Assembly (NCBI GenBank): GCA_905116865.2
Contig: CAJHNH020002090.1
Location: 208,501 to 272,500 of the forward strand
Direction of reading: 5' to 3'
From: Candidula unifasciata
Taxonomy: Eukaryota > Mollusca > Gastropoda > Stylommatophora > Geomitridae
Length of the DNA stretch: 64,000 bases
Shown here: positions 45,301 through 60,300 of the stretch, piece by piece
Position numbering within the stretch: position 1 is the stretch's first letter
Layout: each line of letters opens with the position of its first letter
Notes under the pieces: model-generated
Told to the model about the DNA's origin: nothing
The model's input: only the letters and a program-made list of their open reading frames with translations
The model's database searches: none
Position numbers and translations under genes: made by a program

Positions 45301-48300
45301 CCAAGTTACTATAGCTGTGACTTGGGTTACTGTTTGCATTCACTAAGTCATCTTTTTCACCTTTCCACAAAATAAAAAAAATTATCCATTACTCATGAAT
45401 AATAGTGAAACGAATGATCAGAAGACACAACTGTTAAGGATCACATTTCACTGTGAAATGCATATACAATCAGACTGCCGCTGGTATCATCGAAACAGGA
45501 AATAAATAAATGATGAATAAATTGGGGGTGTTGGCACACGAACTGATATATGCTGCAGGAGATTGCAGATTGTGGAGAGGCATGATCGCCCACGCCAGTC
45601 GGCAAGGCACCTGATGATGATGTTAATAAATAGCAATGGAGAGTATTTGACAGAAAACAAAATGAGCATGGCCATAGCTATACAAAGATTAAAAACAGAT
45701 TAAAAGTCTATGAAGCACCACCAAGGAAATCAAAGTTTATTTGAGAGCATGCATCTTCCCTGTGGCAACATAAGAATGTGAGTTATGGACTTTCTCCCAG
45801 TCCTTAAGAGAGAAATTTAGGACTTTTGAGCTGAAATGGTTTAGAAAGATTCTCAGAATAGCATGTACAAAGAAGAGAAGGAATACTAACATTAAAAAAG
45901 ATCTGAACATTTAGGAAGACTGGTTAATAAACAGCATTTTGTCTCTGAAGCTGAAATATCATATCAAGTGCATGGCATTTAGTTAAAAATAATACCATAA
46001 GGTATAAGGCAGGGGCTGACTAACATGAAGATGGGTGAAGAATATCACTGACTCCTTAAATATGAAAGTACTGGTCATATCAAGTACCATGGCATTTTTG
46101 ATAAGCATTATACCAGAAGGCATGGTACTAAGATGGACAGGCAGGGGTCGACCAACACAAAGATCAGTGTAGGATATAAGTGATTCCTTGAATATGAAAA
46201 TGTATGAAGTGGGAGAACTAGTGGGAGACGGAGTTTCTTTCAGGAAGAATGTGATTAGACTGATGTTCTGCAAAGAACCTGCTATATAAGGAATTAAACA
46301 CAGAATTGTTGTGGCTATATTGAGCATATTAGCCATTGTTCTTTCACAGATATAACAGTAGTGTAGAACACACAGTTGACATTATTTTAGGACAGGTACA
46401 AAAATTCAAGTATCTAGGCACATGGACAACATCCGACAGAAGATGTATCACTGAGATAAAGAACAGAAAATGACAGGCTAAAGCTGCATTTTATAGAATT
46501 AACATTTTATGCAACAAATCAATGTAACTGAAGGTTTAAACAAATCCTGCATGCTATACAGAGCAAGTTTTAACATTTGACAGTGAATCCAGGACATTCA
46601 TCAACAAGTCAATATTTTTTAGGCCCCAGAGATGTGGTTTTACAGAAGAATCCTTAGAATTCTTCAGGCAGCCAAAAAGAGCCACCCTTATATTATTAAA
46701 GAGGCAGTGGATAGAAGACAATTTATCACAAACATCATTTTTGGTTTTATTATGAGAAAAAGGAAACTAGAGCATGTTATGGCCTCTGGAAAGATCTGTG
46801 AAAAAAGAGACAGAGAAAAATAACACGAGATAATTCTAGACAGTCTTATGTCGTCGCTTGGAGGGGTGTCAGCACATAAAATTATTCATGCTGCTGCAGA
46901 TCTCAGACTATAGAGAAGCATGATCACCAACATCAGTCACCAAGGCACTTGATGATGATGAGAGCACATACAGTGGTTTATGATGGAATAACCAGACTTA
47001 CAGGATATTAAAACTGTGTTTCACTTTCCTAATTACAAACAGTGCACATTAAGCAGAAATACACAAGTTACTGATGGCTCAGAAGAATCACATCTTATAA
47101 TCCATGTTTTGTGTTGTTGGTCATCATGTCTGTCCAGTCTTGGTCTCACGCACTGTCAATGAATTTTTGATTTGGATGTTCTTTCAAGCCATAATGCCAA
47201 ACTGTCAAACAGTTTTTTTTCCTCTTAGTCTCTCTGTGCTTCTCTTCCCCTCCAACTCTGTCAGTCTCATAATGTACTTCAGTTTTTTTTTTTAAATCCT
47301 TCTCATAAGATGCCTAAAGAATGCAGATTGTCCATTTCTGATGTTTAGCAGCATGGCGTGGAGGTGTGTCAACACCAAACTGATACATGCTGCAGGAGAT
47401 CGCAGATTGTGTAGAGGCATGATCGCCAACGCCAGTCAGCAAGGTACCTGATGACGATGATGATGTGACATTATTTCTTTCAAGATGTCTCATTATTTTT
47501 ATCTGTTCATGGTGTTTTCCTAATGTTTCTACAAACCACATCTCTGCAGATTACATATAATTTCTCACTAACTTGCTGAATGTCCATTATCTGCATCAGA
47601 TTTGGCTCTACATAGCTTTTGAGAACTCTCTTTTGAAATTGACAGAGACTGATGGCATAGAATATACTTCACCCTCTGAAATGTTCTTTCTTGTGTTTTA
47701 GCTTGAGCAAAACATTTACCTTCTTTAATTAGTTTGCCATCTGCTGTTATCAAGGTATGTAAGTACTTAACTGTATCAAATTGTTTCAAAATTGGCACAC
47801 TTACTTTGTGTTACATTTGGGAGGCTATGTTTTTGGTAAATATATTTGCTTCTACTATTCCATTTTATATCAAGCGCCACGACGGATTGGAAAAAATTAT
47901 AGCTGAAGGCATGGTATCTGGAAGGAGGGGCAGGGGCCAACCAACATGAAAACTGGCACAGGATATAAGTGACCCCTTGAGTATGAAAGTACATGAGGCA
48001 GAAGAGCTGGCGAGAGACAGAGTTTCTTTCATACAGACTGTGATGAGAGCGATGTTCTGCAAAGGACCTGCTACATGAGGATGACTATTCCACTGTAACA
48101 ATCATTACTCATCATTTGACTGTCCATAATTTGGCAACATTTCTTCTTCTTCTGCTTTCATCCAAAGATGTAACTGCGCTATACCCATTAACAGCATGAC
48201 TGCAATATTTGCGCCTTTCAGCTGACACATCCCACTTTTACAAGCATTTGTGGACCGGGTTAGCCTTCCCGGATTTGGTGACATCTAATTCACACAAACT

Positions 48301-51300
48301 ATTAAAGATACTTGCATTCTATTCACACAACTGTTAATGATCACATTTTATTGTGAGAGGGATATACAATCACACTGCAGCTGGTACCATCAGAACTGGA
48401 ACTCTGTGCTTGCTGCTGAAGATGGGGACAGAGGGCTTATAAGAATGTCCCCAGTCCTGTGATGTTGATTCGTAATTCTAGAGCTCTAGGGAAAAAACCA
48501 AGGAGATAAATGTTGCCTTTGCTGTTATAATAAGTAGCTTCCCTTTGGAGATAAGGATGTAACAAGGGCTCTGGCATGGCTGGGTATTGAACAGTTGACA
48601 CATGCATGCATACTGAATATTTCAATGAATATGCTAAAGAAAATATTCTTCATCAGACATGAAAGGATTAAATTAAATGCATCACAACTGAGACAACTAG
48701 TGTGCAGATTATCTGGCAGACACTGTGGTTATAATGATCAGACTGCAATTTGACTGCTATGTTATAAATTCCATGTGAGATGCATATTGCAAAGGTAACT
48801 AGGGCAAAGAGCATGATTACATATCATTATCTAGGTTAGTGGATAAGGGAGTACCATTTGGAGCTGCCAGTCTTAAACATTTCACTAAGGCCACAAGATG
48901 TCTTATTAATCAATTGAGAATGCTTGTTTTATGCTTGTGGAACTACTGAGGAGATCAGAGCACTTATGGAACTGTCTGGAGTGCTACGATGATAGTCCTC
49001 ACTAACAGATTAAATGTATGACACAAAATTTTGAAAGCAAGTTATATTTACAACTAGCGTTTCTACTTAGAAAAGAAATTTTATAGAAAACAATTTTCAG
49101 ACATTCAGCTACATATTTACCTGATCAAATATTCCCAACACAAGCACAGGCAACGAGGTATAAAAAACATTGTACAGGGAGATGAAAAATGGATCAAACA
49201 AAGTCTGAAAAGTTATAATATTCATGAATTTAAATGTCAGTAAAAATAAGATTTCAGAAATGTAGGCAAAATGAGCAAATTAATTTTTGAAATTAGGTAA
49301 TCTAATATAAAACATAAAGCAATTCCTTTTAAAAATTAGGTAATAACATTTATGAATTAATTAATCTAGTTCAGTAATTAATTATATTCAAATATTACGT
49401 AATCCCATTACAGTGCTGAAGATTTTAATGATTCAACAATATTGTTTCACATTTACATTTTAAAAGTTTGAACATTCTTTTGAAAAATTCAGTTATGTGA
49501 TTTTAAAATGTCTGAAAATAAATTTTGACTATGAACCTGGCCAGCAGTTTTAAACATCACTAGTGAGAATTACAGAAAATTAACTTGTACACACATTATT
49601 AATCACTAGATTCTTTTATTTAGATAAAAATTGGTTTCTGTATTTTTAAATACCTTTGTTCGTTAGTTATATCAGTGAATCCAACCAAACTGTACTGTTT
49701 TTCTGTATCTTATTTTGGTTTTCTTGTACCGTGTGGTGTTGAAGGAAGTATACATTGAGTGCTCAGGGACTCATTTATTTCCTCTCTCCTTTGTTAACAA
49801 ATTTGATCTCTTTAAATTTCCACTTAGTCTACACATGATTGTGTGTTGTAGTATACTTTGGCACTGTATACTATCTGTTTGTAGATAAGTTGAATGACCG
49901 AACCATTTCATCTGCATTTTTCAAATGAAAAATCACAGTGCTTTTAATACAAACTGTCTTTTGGACGACATCATTTTTCAATCTTCTCACACCTGTTTGT
50001 TGAGTGCTCTTCTCATATTTGTAAAAAGACTGTTATAATATAGTAAAGTAAAGTACCCTTTTCCAAACCTTAAATATATAGTGTGTGTTTGTGTGGGTGT
50101 GTGTTTGTGCGCATGCGTGCGTGCGTATGTGTGTGTGTATTTCACTGAATTCATCACTGTTATGGCTCGGTCAGTAACAATCTTTTAGCTTCTTTGTAGG
50201 AGAGAGTAAATTCTGTAAATAGAATTGTAAACATTATATCTACACAGCCTTTAGCAACCATTTATTCAAATAACTCTGTAAATACATAAATTCTGATAAT
50301 GAGGTTCTTTTTTTTCTGCACTACTACAAGCTTGCTGTCAAAGGGAAAAGTCAATTGTGTCAAGTTAGAAGAAAAACATCAAGATGATCCTCGAAGAGCA
50401 AGGAAAACATGGCACAGTGGAACTTGAAAACAAACACCGTTGCTTACTTAGCAGTTTGCTAAAGACTATATCAACTGAAAAGTTGCAACATTGAAAAGTT
50501 TGAAAAACTGCAGTGTGGAGAAATATGATGGTCAACTGGATAGGTACTTAAAGGAGGAAATGGTATTGTGAAAATGGATTTCCCTATGTTTGCAGCATTT
50601 CTGCAGTATTATTGGGATGAAACATGTTCCCGTTCCCTGCTTCTCTTAATTTAGCACATATTTCAATTAAGTTCAGTGCCACCCCCACCCCTTTTTTTTT
50701 CCTTCTCTCTGAAATGAAAGATGAAGAAAGTAAAATAGTAAAAATTGTTCTTCTTCTTCTTCAGCATTCCGAGCCCTTAAAGTTCATTGTTGCAGATATC
50801 ACCCACCTCCATTCATCTCTGTGGTTGGCCTTCTCTTTCCAGTTGGTGACACCAAACGTTTGCAGACATTATCTCTCCATCGTCTTCTTGGTCTGCTTCG
50901 TGGTTTATGACCATTCATCTTCCTTGTGTACACAGTTTTCACTTCTCTGTCATCTGACATTCTCAATATGCCCCAACCGTTTCAGTCTATTTGCTCTCAT
51001 GATGCCAGTTATCAATGGTGATTTAAACAGGTTATAAATTTCATTGTTGCTTCTCACTCTCCACTCCCCGCTGATTGCATCTTTGATGGGTTCAAAGATT
51101 CGTCGTAAGACTCTGTTTCCAAAAACCGGTAATAAGGCTTCATCTCACAGTTGTGCACACACAAAAAATTATTTTGCAGTCCATTAAAAAAATGATTTTA
51201 TGTCCTTGTTCCAAAGCAAATGATATGTTAGGAAACAAAGATATGATATCAAAGCTTTTTTCATTTGCTTATGTGTGTTTTTAAAATACCTGAAGCACTG

Positions 51301-54300
51301 GTGCACACAAGATATACCAATCTTGTGATCATTTGTCAAGGATTATACATATGATACATGGCAACAATATCAGTATGAGTTTACTTGACCATGTACACAT
51401 TAATTCTTTAAGTCTAGCCTTTATGATGGCATTTTCCTTGTGCTTTAATTGTTGCAGATTTGGTTTTCAACTCCACCCATTTGTGAGTGCAGGTGCATTG
51501 GGGATTCTTGCAGGTCATTGCTGGAGTTAATAGTTTGCATCTGTGCAACACTTTGCAGAGAGACTCAGCCAAATGAGGTAACAACCAGTGAAATGAAATC
51601 AAACTTTGTGCCTTCAAAAACCTTTTCAAAAGCTGTTATAAAAGATAAACTTATTCAACATCCTAAAACATGACTAAAGCCCAGTTCAAGTGTGAAGTCC
51701 ATCTTTTACTGTTAATAAAAATCCTCTAAGATGTGTTTTACATTATTTAATGTATAATCTCTGTTGATATTGAGTGTTTTGATCATAACTCCATTTTCCA
51801 TAGAAGAGCCACTGCGTTTTCCATAGTGCAAATTTGCAAAACAAAGATTTTCAACAAGTCAGCTGTCATATTATAATGACATTTTTCTGCACAAATCTAA
51901 ACTGCCTATAATATTAAAAAAGCTTGAAACTTCAGTAAAACTAAAAAGAACAAATACATTACCTGGGCAGAAAATCCACAGAAGAAAGCAAACCAAAAGT
52001 GACACAATGTGAAGGCAAAATTTTTGTAGAAGAAATATTTTAAAAATTTGCACATTCGCAAATATGACCAGCGTCCATGGACCAATAAGAGGCGTTCCAG
52101 ATATCTAAACTGTGCTATAGAATAATCACTAGCCAGAACTGCTTGCATGCCTTCTTGACCACTTATGCCAATGCCTATATGAGCCACTGGAAAAAAAAAT
52201 AGAGTAAATGCAATACATTTTGCTTCGCCAACAAAAACTGTACCTGACATTTTGTACTGTACCTATTCTTCTTATGAGAATAATCAAATCATCATGAATA
52301 TAATTTATCTTTATCCTCATGAATATTGTTTTTTTTTTTTAATTAGAATATGTTTTGTACAATAATACCACTGCTATCAGCAGCAGTGTCTGAGAGTTTG
52401 ATGCATGAATGTATGATGTGGGGGCATATTTACTTACTTCATATGTGAAAATCTGGGTTCAGTTCTCTCTTGAGATGTATAAACACCTTTAGACTTGCAA
52501 ATTAAGACATGAAATAAATGTATACAATTTTTTTGTTTTACCGGGATTGTGGTAAAATTTACATACAATTTTTGAGGGATTTATGAGGTTTTCCTAAAGT
52601 AAATTTCCCTGTTTTGAGGTTGTGCTGGATATAAGCCACAGCTGGTATATGACACACATAAACAACATTAGATATGCCTACATTCAGTTTTAAAACATAA
52701 ATAAAAGTAATTTTTAAAACTGATTAAATTCTGCAGAATTTTTCAGTAGCTACATAAATCTGAAACAATTTACTTCCTCTCTAATGCAAATATTACTACA
52801 TTTACAAACAAATCATAACAATCAATTTAAAAGATCCTTTTCATGCCAAAGGCGCATCAGGAATATGGTGCTGGACCCATAGTTTTATAGACCAGTCTGG
52901 ACTCAAAAAAAGCTTTTACTTCCAGGTTATTTCCTAACACTCATTTTAGGCTAGGTTGATCTGGCAGCAGGTCATATTTAAAAATGCAGCCAGATACAGA
53001 AACAATGAAAATTTAAAAAGTACACGCGCGCACACATGCATGCACACACACACACACATATAGATATATATTTACACACACTATAAATCACAAACCCTTT
53101 CTATAATTCAGTGTTTGTTATAAAGGAAGTTTTCAACTCCTCCCTAACTATGACCAATACATGGGTTAAATTTTAATGCTGTTATGAGCACAATGCATTG
53201 CTTTATTTATTGAGACAATCAGTAAAATTAAACTTTCACTGTAGTTTTATATAACCCTCTGAATACTTTTCCTATTACTCTCCTCGAAAATGTAATTTAA
53301 AAAATATTTTGCTGTTATCTTCCTCGAAACCACATATCTATATGTGTCTGAGACAATACATCTGTCTCCCAAACTGATAAATACTGGTGTAAGTATTACA
53401 GGGAATGCCTCTGGTGTACTTAGGGGCAATGACTAAAGATACAGAGATGAATTAGAAGACGGGATACTAAATATAGGGTTTTAGTTAGACTCCATTTCCA
53501 CTAGGCCTAATTACAGGGCAGCAGTAGAGACTAAGATGAGGTAGAAAATGAAAGAAATAAGACTTTATTTCACTATCTAGGGTGAAGCTGGACCATTAAA
53601 TCTAGTGTATCTAGGGTAGAATTTCAGTAGCAATTAATCATCAACTTTGTTGACTTTCAAAAAGCCTTCGACAGTAATCACTGTCCTACACTTTGAAAAC
53701 TACTTAAAACCTATGGTTTCCGCGTGAAATTCATCAACACCATAAAATCCTTCTACAAGATGTTGCAGTGTAAGAACAGAATCTGGCAGCTGACTGGTTC
53801 CCAGTGAAAACAGGACTGAAACAAAGCTGTGTCCTAGCACCAATGCTCTTTAGAATAACAATCGACTGTGTCATGTGCAAATGCACAAACAACACAAATA
53901 TGGGTATCAAACGGGTTGAAAAATTCTAGAATACCTTGACGTTGTTGACCACATAGCTCTTTTGAGTTCAACACAACCAGATATCCAAGAGAAAACAGAC
54001 CATCTTCAAAATGTTTCACTGACAAATTGGTCTCCGAATTAACACCACAAAAATGATTGATCTTACCAACAATTCAGAAGACATCAAACTAAACAATCAT
54101 ATTTTTGAAATAGTCAACTTTACATACCTAGAGAATAAAATGACCTCTATTGGGAATTCAGCACCAGAAATATATAGAATCGTATTGGCATCTAGTGCCT
54201 TAGTGCCTTTAACAAACTGTCAAACGTCTGAAAGTCAAAGACATTCAGCAAACACACAAATCTTAAGATCTTTAACTATGTGTGATTCCAGTGCTAATCT

Positions 54301-57300
54301 ACAAATGCGAGAGTCAGAAAGCAACGACAGCTTTAGATAAAAATATTTGATAATTTTAAGAACAAATGTCTAGAATTATACTTCAGACAGATTTCAGATC
54401 CAATACACAAAAAAGCAAGAGACTAAGCAATAGAGCAAGATAATGCATCCAATTTTATAAGAAAACACCGTTGGAACTACATCGGCCCCGCACTCAGAAT
54501 GGATATAACAAGACTGCCCTGTCAAGCCCTAATATGGACATCGGAAGGGAAAAGAAAACAGGAAAGACCAAGGGAGACCCTGCGCAGAACCATCATCAGA
54601 GAAGGCTCAACTAATAAACATCCAAGATCTTTAACAGGTTGCAACGAACTCCAGATATGAAGAGCAATGACCTCTGTCCTATGTGCCACCCTAGGCTCAA
54701 GAGGATTCGATTTGGTTTGATTTGATTCAAGAACCGACATCACAGCATGTGGGGCATTCCCATAATCGCTCCGTCCCCATTTTCAGCAGCGAGCGAAGAG
54801 TTCCGACACTAATGGTCCCAGTAGCATTCTGATTAAACGTCCGTCTTGCCTTTCCTCTGAGCCTCGAGCATCTGCCAGAACCTCTCGTCACTCCCCGCTG
54901 CATCAATCTCACCAGACTGTGGTGATCCATCTGCTCCTCCGAGCTGTACACGCTCTCCAACAAGGCACTAACCACGTCTGCCTTATCATGTATCAGTATT
55001 CCACCAAGTTGTGCAGAGCCAGCCATTCTGTCCGGGTGTTCTTTTCCTAACACACCAACGTTCTCGGGTGAAAAAATCCAGACAATACTCCTCACTCGTG
55101 TCCTCTGCAGCGAAGCATGCCACTCTGCACGAAGCATACCTGTTCAGATCTTCCTCAGCATGCTTTCTGAATCAGTTACAATTACAATGTGGTGTGTGTC
55201 GTGTTCTCTAGCCAGCGGAAAGCTGCAGTGACCGCCTCCACCTCCATTCTTAAGCTGGAGGTTGTGGTATCATATGCTAGGCTCTCCTGCACCAAACGTC
55301 GACCATTAACTTTTTCTAAACAGCCCCAAGCACTTCTTTTGCCTCTTGACACTGAACCGTCAGTGTAAATGATCAAATCCTCTGAGCGAGCATTATCTTG
55401 AATTAATTGCTGAATTTCCACCTCTGTGGCACCTGCTGGCCAGTCTCTGCATTCCCGGGGTGATTATGACTCTACCCAAGTCTGACTGTTCAGGTGGCAC
55501 TTTGACCCACTCTTCTCCTCACCTAATGTTCTCAAGGATGCAAACCTGTCTGATTGCGTCTTCTGCCTGAGCCATCCATGACATTCCTCTTACATCAGCC
55601 GCTTAACTGCACCAAGAGCTTCATGCAGAGGGTGGTCTGTGTCTGCAGTTACCCTGAGATATGCAAAAGTGGCCGCATTTGCCCAAGTGTCCTTTCCTGG
55701 CCTGTAGCTTCCCAGACCTCTTGGGAGAAGCTTCCCCCTTTCAAAAAATTCTTGCAGCTTAACAGCAACTATCTTCTCCAAGACATTCCTAAATGTGTTT
55801 TGTAAGGTGATGATTCTAAAGCCACTGAGCTTAGAATGAGCTTTAAAAGGTTTTGGTAGTGGGATTAGATAGCTGTGCACCCAGCCCTGCGGTACTGATG
55901 CTGTCTTAATGCTCTGGTTAAAACAGTTGGCCATCTCTGCCAGGTCTACATCGCTCAAAGCCTTCATGTGACCATACCTAACTTCATCAGGCCATGGTGC
56001 AGTGTCTTTTGCTTTTTTCAAAATTTGTTTGATATCTTCCACTTGTATCATGTCATCATAATGCAAATTCTTAAAGGTGCCAGCTAACTCCTTTCTAACT
56101 GCATCCCTGATGTCTACATCATTATGATCTGTCTGAGCTATAAACCTATGGAGAAAAGCCTCCCCTTTCTCCTTGTCTGTTGTCACAGGCACACCATCAT
56201 CTCTACAAATTGTTCTGACTGTCACAGGCCAATCTTTTCTTTGCATCTGCCTTTGCAGTTTCCAGAATTTCCCCAATGTTTTATCACCTCCCATATCATT
56301 CACAGTATTTTCCAACTTTGCTCTTTTGGTCTCTGCAGCACAGCGCTTGAAAACCTCCACCTTATCTTTTTTCACATTCTCCGCCATCTCCACTTCCTCT
56401 TGAGAGCTTGAGGGTGTGTGTCGTACTTTCTTTAGCTGCTTCACTGCGACTCTCTTTGCCTTCCACGTCTGTTCAACTTCTGGAGTCCACCATGGGGGCT
56501 GAAGAAAATTAGTTCTGGCAGTTCTGTTGCATGCTCCCTGTCTAAGGCGTCCAAGCAGGTTGTTGGTCCACTTATACCGGAAGGTCCTGCGTGCTCTCCC
56601 AACCTTAACCTTACTGAGTTTAGAAATCAAGGCTCAAGAGGAAGGACTAACTAACTGACTAACTACAGCTATATCCTGAAGAAACTGTCACATTTTTTTC
56701 TGCAAAATTTGTAAGATTTGTATCAATAGATTGGCCTCAATGGCTTTGTAATATTTGTTTTTACATGTACACAACTAAAGACACTTACTTTTGATCATAC
56801 TAACATCGTTGGCTCCATCCCCAATGGCAAGTGTAATGGATTTCTTATGACATTTAACAAGATCAACTACCAAGGCTTTTTGTAGGGGGGTAACCCTGCA
56901 GCAGATTACAGCTTTGCACATGCAGCCAAGATTCAGCAATGTCATTTCCAGTTCTGGTTTCAGAGCTTGGGCCTAGTTAACAAAAAACAAACGTTTGAAA
57001 TTCAGCAAATTTCTGATTTCAAAAGAGTGCATAAGATTAGAGTCAGTAACACAAAACACATAAGAGATTTGAAAAAAAAAAAAAAGAAAATCAACATTAA
57101 ACTTTAAAATCTACATATAAAAGAATAAATAAACAGCATGAGTAGCACACCAATATTTACATGCTTAATAAGCTTTTCTGTTTGCAATGATCTTCATTGT
57201 TAGTAATTGCTGGCTCGAATGAGTAATGAGTCACCGCATCTTTCCATTCACCAACTGACAAGAACGAGAAAACATGGACGCTGGCAGACGTTCAGAAGTT

Positions 57301-60300
57301 ACACGTACTGTTTATTTTCACTCGCTGATGTTGCAGTCAGTAAATGTTTATGTACGATTATATCACTCATCAATGCTCTAAACAGTCAATCATACCTTTG
57401 TAACATCGAGACAGAACGACAGTCATTCACAGCTGGCCACCGTTTCCGTCAGCCGCTATTTTATGCCCCACATTCTTCCGAACTTTTCCACACGTACAAC
57501 CTTTCCCTTGGCCTAAACGAGACTGCCCAAACAAACCTTTTCTTCGCTATTATATAGCCCTCTGATCTGTCCTGTTCTCGAATATTCTGGATAATTTCAT
57601 TCTCACGAATTGTCGTGTCTGGCCCGTGATAATTCGCATTTCACACGAATCCTGCCAGTCAACCTTCATGGTTCACGTGAACAATCATGTTTCACATAAA
57701 ACCTGACTTTCAGATGTCTCTCATGAAACTCAAGACATAAATCTCGTGTTATCTCAGTCAGTCAAACATTCGCCTTACATTTATTACTGACGTCAACTAT
57801 CGGGCATAACTTAATGGGGAGAAAATGACTCACTACACTGTTGCAGATCAAGCGAAAACAGTCTGAGGCTAAAGGATATATAATGTAGTCATTAAAACAG
57901 CCCTTAAAAGAACTTACTAGGGCAAAGTGGTTAATTGTCAGTTTTTGCAAATGAAGGGGTAAAACAAATGAAAAGTGTTTTAGCCACATAAGGAATACCT
58001 GATTAATATACAGTGAGCTTCTTAAAGCAGAATGACAAGAACATAAATGATATGTATAAAAAGAAAAAAAAGGACCCTTTTACACATCTTTAGGCGTATA
58101 GGGCTTACAGGGCTAGACCTATATTTTATAGGCACAAGTCGGGTGATGTGGTCAGCATCACGCTGGCCGTCATTACTTCCTGAGGCTGCACCCGGTACCA
58201 ACTCAAAGCTGGGTCGACCTGGGAGCCAAGGTCATTTTTGAAAAAAGTCGAACATCTAGCCGCTCTGCCATGGCGACACCTAATAAACTATATGTATATC
58301 TAATCTGAAATGTAAGCAAGATAATGTATCCAATTTTAAAAGAAACGCCAAATCAAGTAATGGTTGAATCTGCAACACTGACGAGACTACAGGAACGTAA
58401 CATCAAAAGGGGTGAAGCCAGACAAAAGCGCTACACAAGGGCCCAAAGAAGAAATAGTAAACCAACACAGAACTGGTGTCATAAGCCACTACACGCTGAG
58501 GGAGATACTGAAGAGGGAATCTGAGAACTTATGGACTGGATGGTTTGATGTGCAATGATGATAATCTATTGACTAACCAACTAACTAACTAACTAATCTG
58601 AAATGTGTTACTTCAAAATGTCTAAACACTAGATTTTCATTATACTTCGTCACTCTAAATTCATACATACCAAACTATGCCCGTTTATGACCAATGAAAA
58701 TTCACCAAACTCCTCTTCTGGTGAGGCTAAATTCCCGTTCTCAACACCAACTGTGTTCTCAATTTTGGCAGAACCATTGCGGAAGGTAACATCTGAATCC
58801 ACTCTGTTTGTGTTGTTCTTAATGGCATCAATATCTTCTAATGCTTTCTTCATTTGATTTTCAACACCTTCGAGTGTTTCTGCGTCAATAATAAATGGTT
58901 CTTCCATGTCATCTGTTAGCAGCCGACAAGAATAGCCAATATTGATAGCCGTTTCTGAAAAGATTTAATATACACAATAAGACACTTAAGAAGTATACAT
59001 GTTTTTTTTTTTTAAATTTCTTGTAAAAATTACAAATATTTAATCAGTGATTATCCAATCATAAATACATGCTGCTATTTTTGTTTTCAATTGGAGGAGT
59101 GACTCGATGATTTTTTTTTTGGGTACCAAGCCAGTTTTTTAAAAAAAATGTACAGTCACCGGAAAACCTCTGAACAAGTAATCTTTCGCCCCCACAACAA
59201 TCGTAAAAAATAACATTTTAAAGGATTTAGTTTACAAAATACATTGTAATAATTACATGAAACTCTAGAGGTCTAAAATATAGGTCTATCCCAGTATGCA
59301 TAATATCCTCAATCTGTAGAAAAGGGTCCTTTATTTTACTTACTACCATAAGACAAAGTCTGGACAAAGTGACTGAGTGGTGTACAGAAATAAGGGCCGT
59401 CGTCCACCCAGAAAAGACGTCTGTTTTGTGGTGTACTCTAGACAACAGGATTGTTAGAGCTAATGTTCCAAGTCTCACGATAGATGGTAGAAATGTCAAC
59501 AGAGAGCAAACTGAAGGATCTGGGAATTACATTTGGCAGGAGCCTGTCCTTTAAGGTCAATGTGGAGAGTGTTGTGACAAGATACCAAAAAGGACTTAGT
59601 GCACTTAAGACTATGGCTGCAAATGCCATAGAGCAGAGAATGCTTTTCACACTATATCAGCACCTGATCCTGTCAGTGGTTGATTATGGACTGGGACTGC
59701 TTACCGTCTCAAAGAATCAGATGGACAAACTAGAGCAAGTACAAAATGCAGCTATTCGGGTCATTCGGGGTTGCACCAGAGACACCCCAGAGGTGTGTAT
59801 ATGATACATCCTTGGTTTGCCAACTGTTGCAGGTAGGCAAAAGGTGCTGCAGGGGAAGTCATATCTCAAGGTAGCTGCAGACACACACCACCCTTTGCAT
59901 GAAGCTCTGGTTGCAGTTAAGGGTCGGTGGCTGATAAGAGGGAAGTCATGGATGGCTCAGGCAGAAGACGCAGTCAGACAGGTTTGCATTCTTGAGAATA
60001 TTAGGGGAGGAGAGGAGTGGTTCAAAAGTGCCACCTGAACAGACGTCATAATTACATTAAGCCGGGAATGCAGAGTCTGGCCAGCAGGTGCCACGGAGGT
60101 GGAAATTTAGCAATTAATTCAATATAATGCTCACTCAGAGGATTTGATTTACACAGACGGTTGAGCGTCAATAGGCAAAAGAAGTGCTTGGGATTTCTTA
60201 GCAAAAGTTAATGGTCGACGTTTGGTGCAGGATAGCCCAGCATATGATACCACAACATCAAGCTTGAGAATAGAGGTGGAGGTGGTCACCCCAGCTTTCC

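Noticed and set aside
50330..50560. Second mariner-like DNA-binding fragment
   Set aside because: A weak resemblance to the 25 kb relic did not hold over more than a few residues.
55590..56630. Host protein-coding gene (346 codons)
   Set aside because: The sequence is LINE-A linker and RT fingers fused to the post-RT region, flanked by a target duplication.
57207..57557. Small host gene of 116 codons
   Set aside because: No motif, no splice context and no second line of evidence. It lies in an intron on the opposite strand to the flippase. Kept only as an unexplained block.
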